Below, in pieces: positions 12,739 to 14,386 of a stretch of 14,386 bases of DNA; position 1 is the stretch's first letter, and each line of letters starts with the position of its first letter. The notes below the pieces were generated by a model. The model saw only the letters and a program-made list of their open reading frames with translations, did no database searches and was not told the DNA's origin. A program made the translations under genes and the position numbers. The DNA is from Candidatus Saccharimonadia bacterium. Lineage in GTDB: Bacteria > Patescibacteriota > Saccharimonadia > Saccharimonadales > Saccharimonadaceae. The stretch is from contig JALRDG010000101.1 of the NCBI GenBank assembly GCA_023257055.1, positions 1 to 14,386 on the forward strand, in the 5' to 3' direction.

Positions 12739-13116
12739 CTATTCAACGCCGACAACGTAAAACTGTATGCCGCTTGGGTGCGCGTAGGCGCCAAAAAATG
12801 CTACACTTCCCTTCGCACCTTCGCTTAAGCGAAGCTGTAGCTTGGCATTGCCCGTATGAAACACGACGTCGTACTCGCCACGGAAATCCGGCTCGGTAGA
12901 CTCACGAGTAACCGTTGCTCTTTGCGTCGTAACACTTCCGGCGCCATCTCGATTAATCTCCACGAAACTGAGGCGATGATTACCGTCAAATGCAGGTGCA
13001 AGACCATGTGCATCGCGCAGATTCATCACCTCCACCCGAGCGTCCAGCTGGTCGTCGCCACGCTCCACGCGGAAAAAAAGTCCAAACAGCACGTTATCAT
13101 ACTCGAAAGAAGACAT
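12739..13116 (-). CDS. Small beta-rich hypothetical protein (small gene C)
   Basis: The protein is unrecognised. The preferred ATG at 13116 gives 125 residues, the same length as small gene B; AAGG lies 8 nt upstream. A GTG at 13137 would add seven residues but lies inside a leader hairpin and would include the ribosome binding site. The protein is soluble, lacks cysteine, and is rich in alternating hydrophobic/polar residues typical of a beta sandwich (LFGLFFRVERG 10-20, RLSFVEINRDG 48-58, EYDVVFHTGNAKLQLRL 81-97, IQFYVVGVE 117-125). It shares size, orientation, start arrangement and terminator type with the proteins at 11233 and 12208, but sequence similarity to them is marginal. Confidence 0.7.
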   Translation of the reverse strand: MSSFEYDNVLFGLFFRVERGDDQLDARVEVMNLRDAHGLAPAFDGNHRLSFVEINRDGAGSVTTQRATVTRESTEPDFRGEYDVVFHTGNAKLQLRLSEGAKGSVAFFGAYAHPSGIQFYVVGVE

Positions 13117-13129
13117 GTCGCCACCCTTC

Positions 13130-13173
13130 AACGTCACGCAAGAAGTGTGCTACTTCTACTGGTTCGTGACGTT
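13130..13173 (-). promoter_or_regulatory. Structured 5' leader hairpin of small gene C
   Basis: AACGTCACG (13130-13138) pairs perfectly over 9 bp with CGTGACGTT (13165-13173), and inside it AGAAGT pairs with ACTTCT (13141-13146 with 13152-13157). The outer end coincides with the predicted transcription start, and the other end abuts the AAGGGTGG ribosome binding site. It may stabilise the mRNA 5' end or modulate initiation. Confidence 0.5.
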
Positions 13174-13179
13174 TCGTAT

Positions 13180-13208
13180 ACAATACTATAAAAATGATTA
13201 TCCAACAA
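13180..13208 (-). promoter_or_regulatory. Candidate promoter of small gene C
   Basis: On the minus strand TTGTTG (13203-13208), a 17-bp spacer and TATTGT (13180-13185) predict initiation near 13173. Nearby TATAGT is an alternative -10 in this A/T-rich stretch. Confidence 0.45.
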
Positions 13209-13224
13209 CAAATTCATTCCTATA

Positions 13225-13258
13225 AAAATACCTCCAGATTTCTCTAGAGGTATTTTAT
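13225..13258 (-). terminator. Intrinsic terminator after tsf
   Basis: AAAATACCTC (13225-13234) pairs with GAGGTATTTT (13247-13256) around a 12-nt loop, 15 bases past the tsf stop. The A/T ends of the arms supply the T-tract on the minus strand. It separates the rpsB-tsf unit from the small-gene block. Confidence 0.88.
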
Positions 13259-13273
13259 TGAGAACCGAACTAT

Positions 13274-13870
13274 TTATTCGGTTACACCAAGCTCGATTCG
13301 CTTGAACTGGCGAACGATAATGTTCTCACCAAGCTTAGCGATGTTTTCCTTGATGTATTCTTCAACAGTTTTCGTGTCGTCGAGTACGAATGGCTGACTC
13401 ATCAGTACTTGCTCAGCAAAGTGCTTCTTCACCTGGCCGTCAACGATTTTTTCAGCGAGCTCAGCTGGCTTGCCTTCGTTTTGCACGCGCTCGATTGATT
13501 CAGCGCGAAACTTCTCTACGACTTCCGCAGGAATGTCTTCCTGTGAAACGTAGCGTGGGCTCATTGCAGCGATCTGCATTGCGATTTCGTGTGCAACCTT
13601 CTTGAAGTCGTCAAGACGAGCAACGAAGTCGGTTTCGCAGTTTACTTCCACCACGACACCGATACGTTCACCGTGAACGTAGCTATCAATCACACCTTCG
13701 CGAGCTTCGCGGTCGCCCTTCTTTTCTGCACGAGTCAGACCCTTTTTGCGCATTTCTTCAAGCGCTTTGTCGAAATCACCGTCAGCTTCAACAAGCGCCT
13801 TCTTTGCGTCGGTCAAACCGACACCGGTAAGTTCTTTGAGTTTCTTAATATCTTCAACAGAGATAGCCAT
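13274..13870 (-). CDS. tsf: Elongation factor Ts, short form
   Basis: EF-Ts is the nucleotide exchange factor for EF-Tu. The N-terminal UBA-like domain covers residues 1-45 (VEDIKKLKELTGVGLTDAKKAL). The TDFVAR motif that inserts into EF-Tu is at 80-85. The remaining core ends near 198 with FKRIELGVTE. E. coli EF-Ts has about 283 residues; this length matches the short form, as in Thermus, which lacks one core subdomain. A full AAGGAGG lies upstream of the ATG and is encoded by the last codons of rpsB. Only two bases separate the two genes, so they form one operon. Confidence 0.96.
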   Translation of the reverse strand: MAISVEDIKKLKELTGVGLTDAKKALVEADGDFDKALEEMRKKGLTRAEKKGDREAREGVIDSYVHGERIGVVVEVNCETDFVARLDDFKKVAHEIAMQIAAMSPRYVSQEDIPAEVVEKFRAESIERVQNEGKPAELAEKIVDGQVKKHFAEQVLMSQPFVLDDTKTVEEYIKENIAKLGENIIVRQFKRIELGVTE

Positions 13871-13872
13871 TA

Positions 13873-14386
13873 TTAGTCCTCCTTTTTAGCACCTTCAGCA
13901 ACAGCTTCAGCAGCGTAGTCGAGCAGAAGTTGTAGACCCTTAATTGCATCATCGTTACCAGGAATAACGTAATCAACACCAGTTGGGTTTGCGTTCGTGT
14001 CTACGATAGCAACTACTGGCACGCCAAGCGTTTTTGCTTCTTTGATAGCGTTAGCGTCTGCGATAACATCAACGACGAACAGTGCACCTGGTTTGCCGTT
14101 AAGGTCTTTGATACCGCTATACTTGCGGTTGAGTTCATCAATTTCTTCTTGGAAGCGCTGAACTTCAAGCTTGTTGTAGCGCTTTTCGAAATCACCACTG
14201 TCCATGTGCTTCTCAAGCTCACGAAGCTTCTTAAGCTGTGAAGTGATCGTTGAAACGTTCGTGAGCATACCGCCAATCCATCGTTCAGTTACGAACGGCT
14301 GGTCAACGCTAACAGCTGCTGCCTTAGTAATGTCTTTAGCCTGCTTTTTAGTTCCAACAAATAGAACCTTCTTGCCACCAGCAACA
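13873..14386 (-). CDS. rpsB: Small-subunit ribosomal protein uS2 (partial, N-terminus off right edge)
   Basis: The frame is open from the window edge to the stop at 13873, giving 170 C-terminal residues. It contains the uS2 hallmarks VLFVGTKKQAKDI near the edge, RWIGGMLTN, a helical coiled-coil segment (about 14268-14130), ALFVVDVIADANAIKEA, and VPVVAIVDTNANPTGVDYVIPGNDDA. uS2 binds the 30S subunit near S1 and the anti-Shine-Dalgarno region. It ends in an acidic/basic tail, GAKKED, whose codons supply the tsf ribosome binding site. The internal ATG at 14268 is not the start, since conserved uS2 sequence continues upstream to the window edge. Confidence 0.97.
   Translation of the reverse strand, partial: VAGGKKVLFVGTKKQAKDITKAAAVSVDQPFVTERWIGGMLTNVSTITSQLKKLRELEKHMDSGDFEKRYNKLEVQRFQEEIDELNRKYSGIKDLNGKPGALFVVDVIADANAIKEAKTLGVPVVAIVDTNANPTGVDYVIPGNDDAIKGLQLLLDYAAEAVAEGAKKED

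Overview
The window most likely comes from a member of Candidatus Saccharibacteria (TM7) or a close Patescibacteria/CPR relative. This is inferred from the gene set and style, not from a marker-gene comparison: compact short-form translation proteins (198-residue EF-Ts, 416-residue ProRS without an editing insertion), probable leaderless starts, and an abbreviated cell-envelope gene cluster. The standard genetic code fits all conserved proteins. All 17 complete genes end in TAA or TAG, never TGA. I see no tRNA, rRNA, CRISPR array or insertion sequence, and no gene-free stretch longer than about 300 bases.

Nearly everything is on the minus strand, so transcription runs right to left. From the right edge: rpsB (partial) and tsf form a two-gene ribosomal/elongation operon ending in a strong terminator. 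Next is a 2.1-kb block (about 11.2-13.2 kb) of four small unrecognised genes: three minus-strand soluble proteins of 105-125 residues, each followed by a GC-rich CCCCGC hairpin, and one plus-strand three-helix membrane protein. Beyond it, frr-uppS-rseP-CPBP protease-proB-proS run as one tightly packed operon with overlapping or near-touching genes. The common bacterial order rpsB-tsf-pyrH-frr-uppS-cdsA-dxr-rseP is recognisable, but pyrH is replaced by the small-gene block, and cdsA and dxr are missing.

Left of proS lie greA, a phage-like calcineurin-fold phosphoesterase, lysS, a small plus-strand orphan gene, a flavodoxin-fold NAD(P)H:FMN reductase behind a perfect operator-like palindrome, and the N-terminal part of a DEAH-box RNA helicase running off the left edge. 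Most of these are single units with their own promoter and intrinsic terminator.

Functionally the window is translation and envelope housekeeping: ribosomal protein, elongation, recycling, two tRNA synthetases, transcript cleavage, lipid-carrier synthesis and membrane proteolysis. The least explained content is the small-gene block at 11.2-13.2 kb, which has paralogous proteins, back-to-back promoters sharing one palindromic -35 box, and a structured mRNA 5' end.
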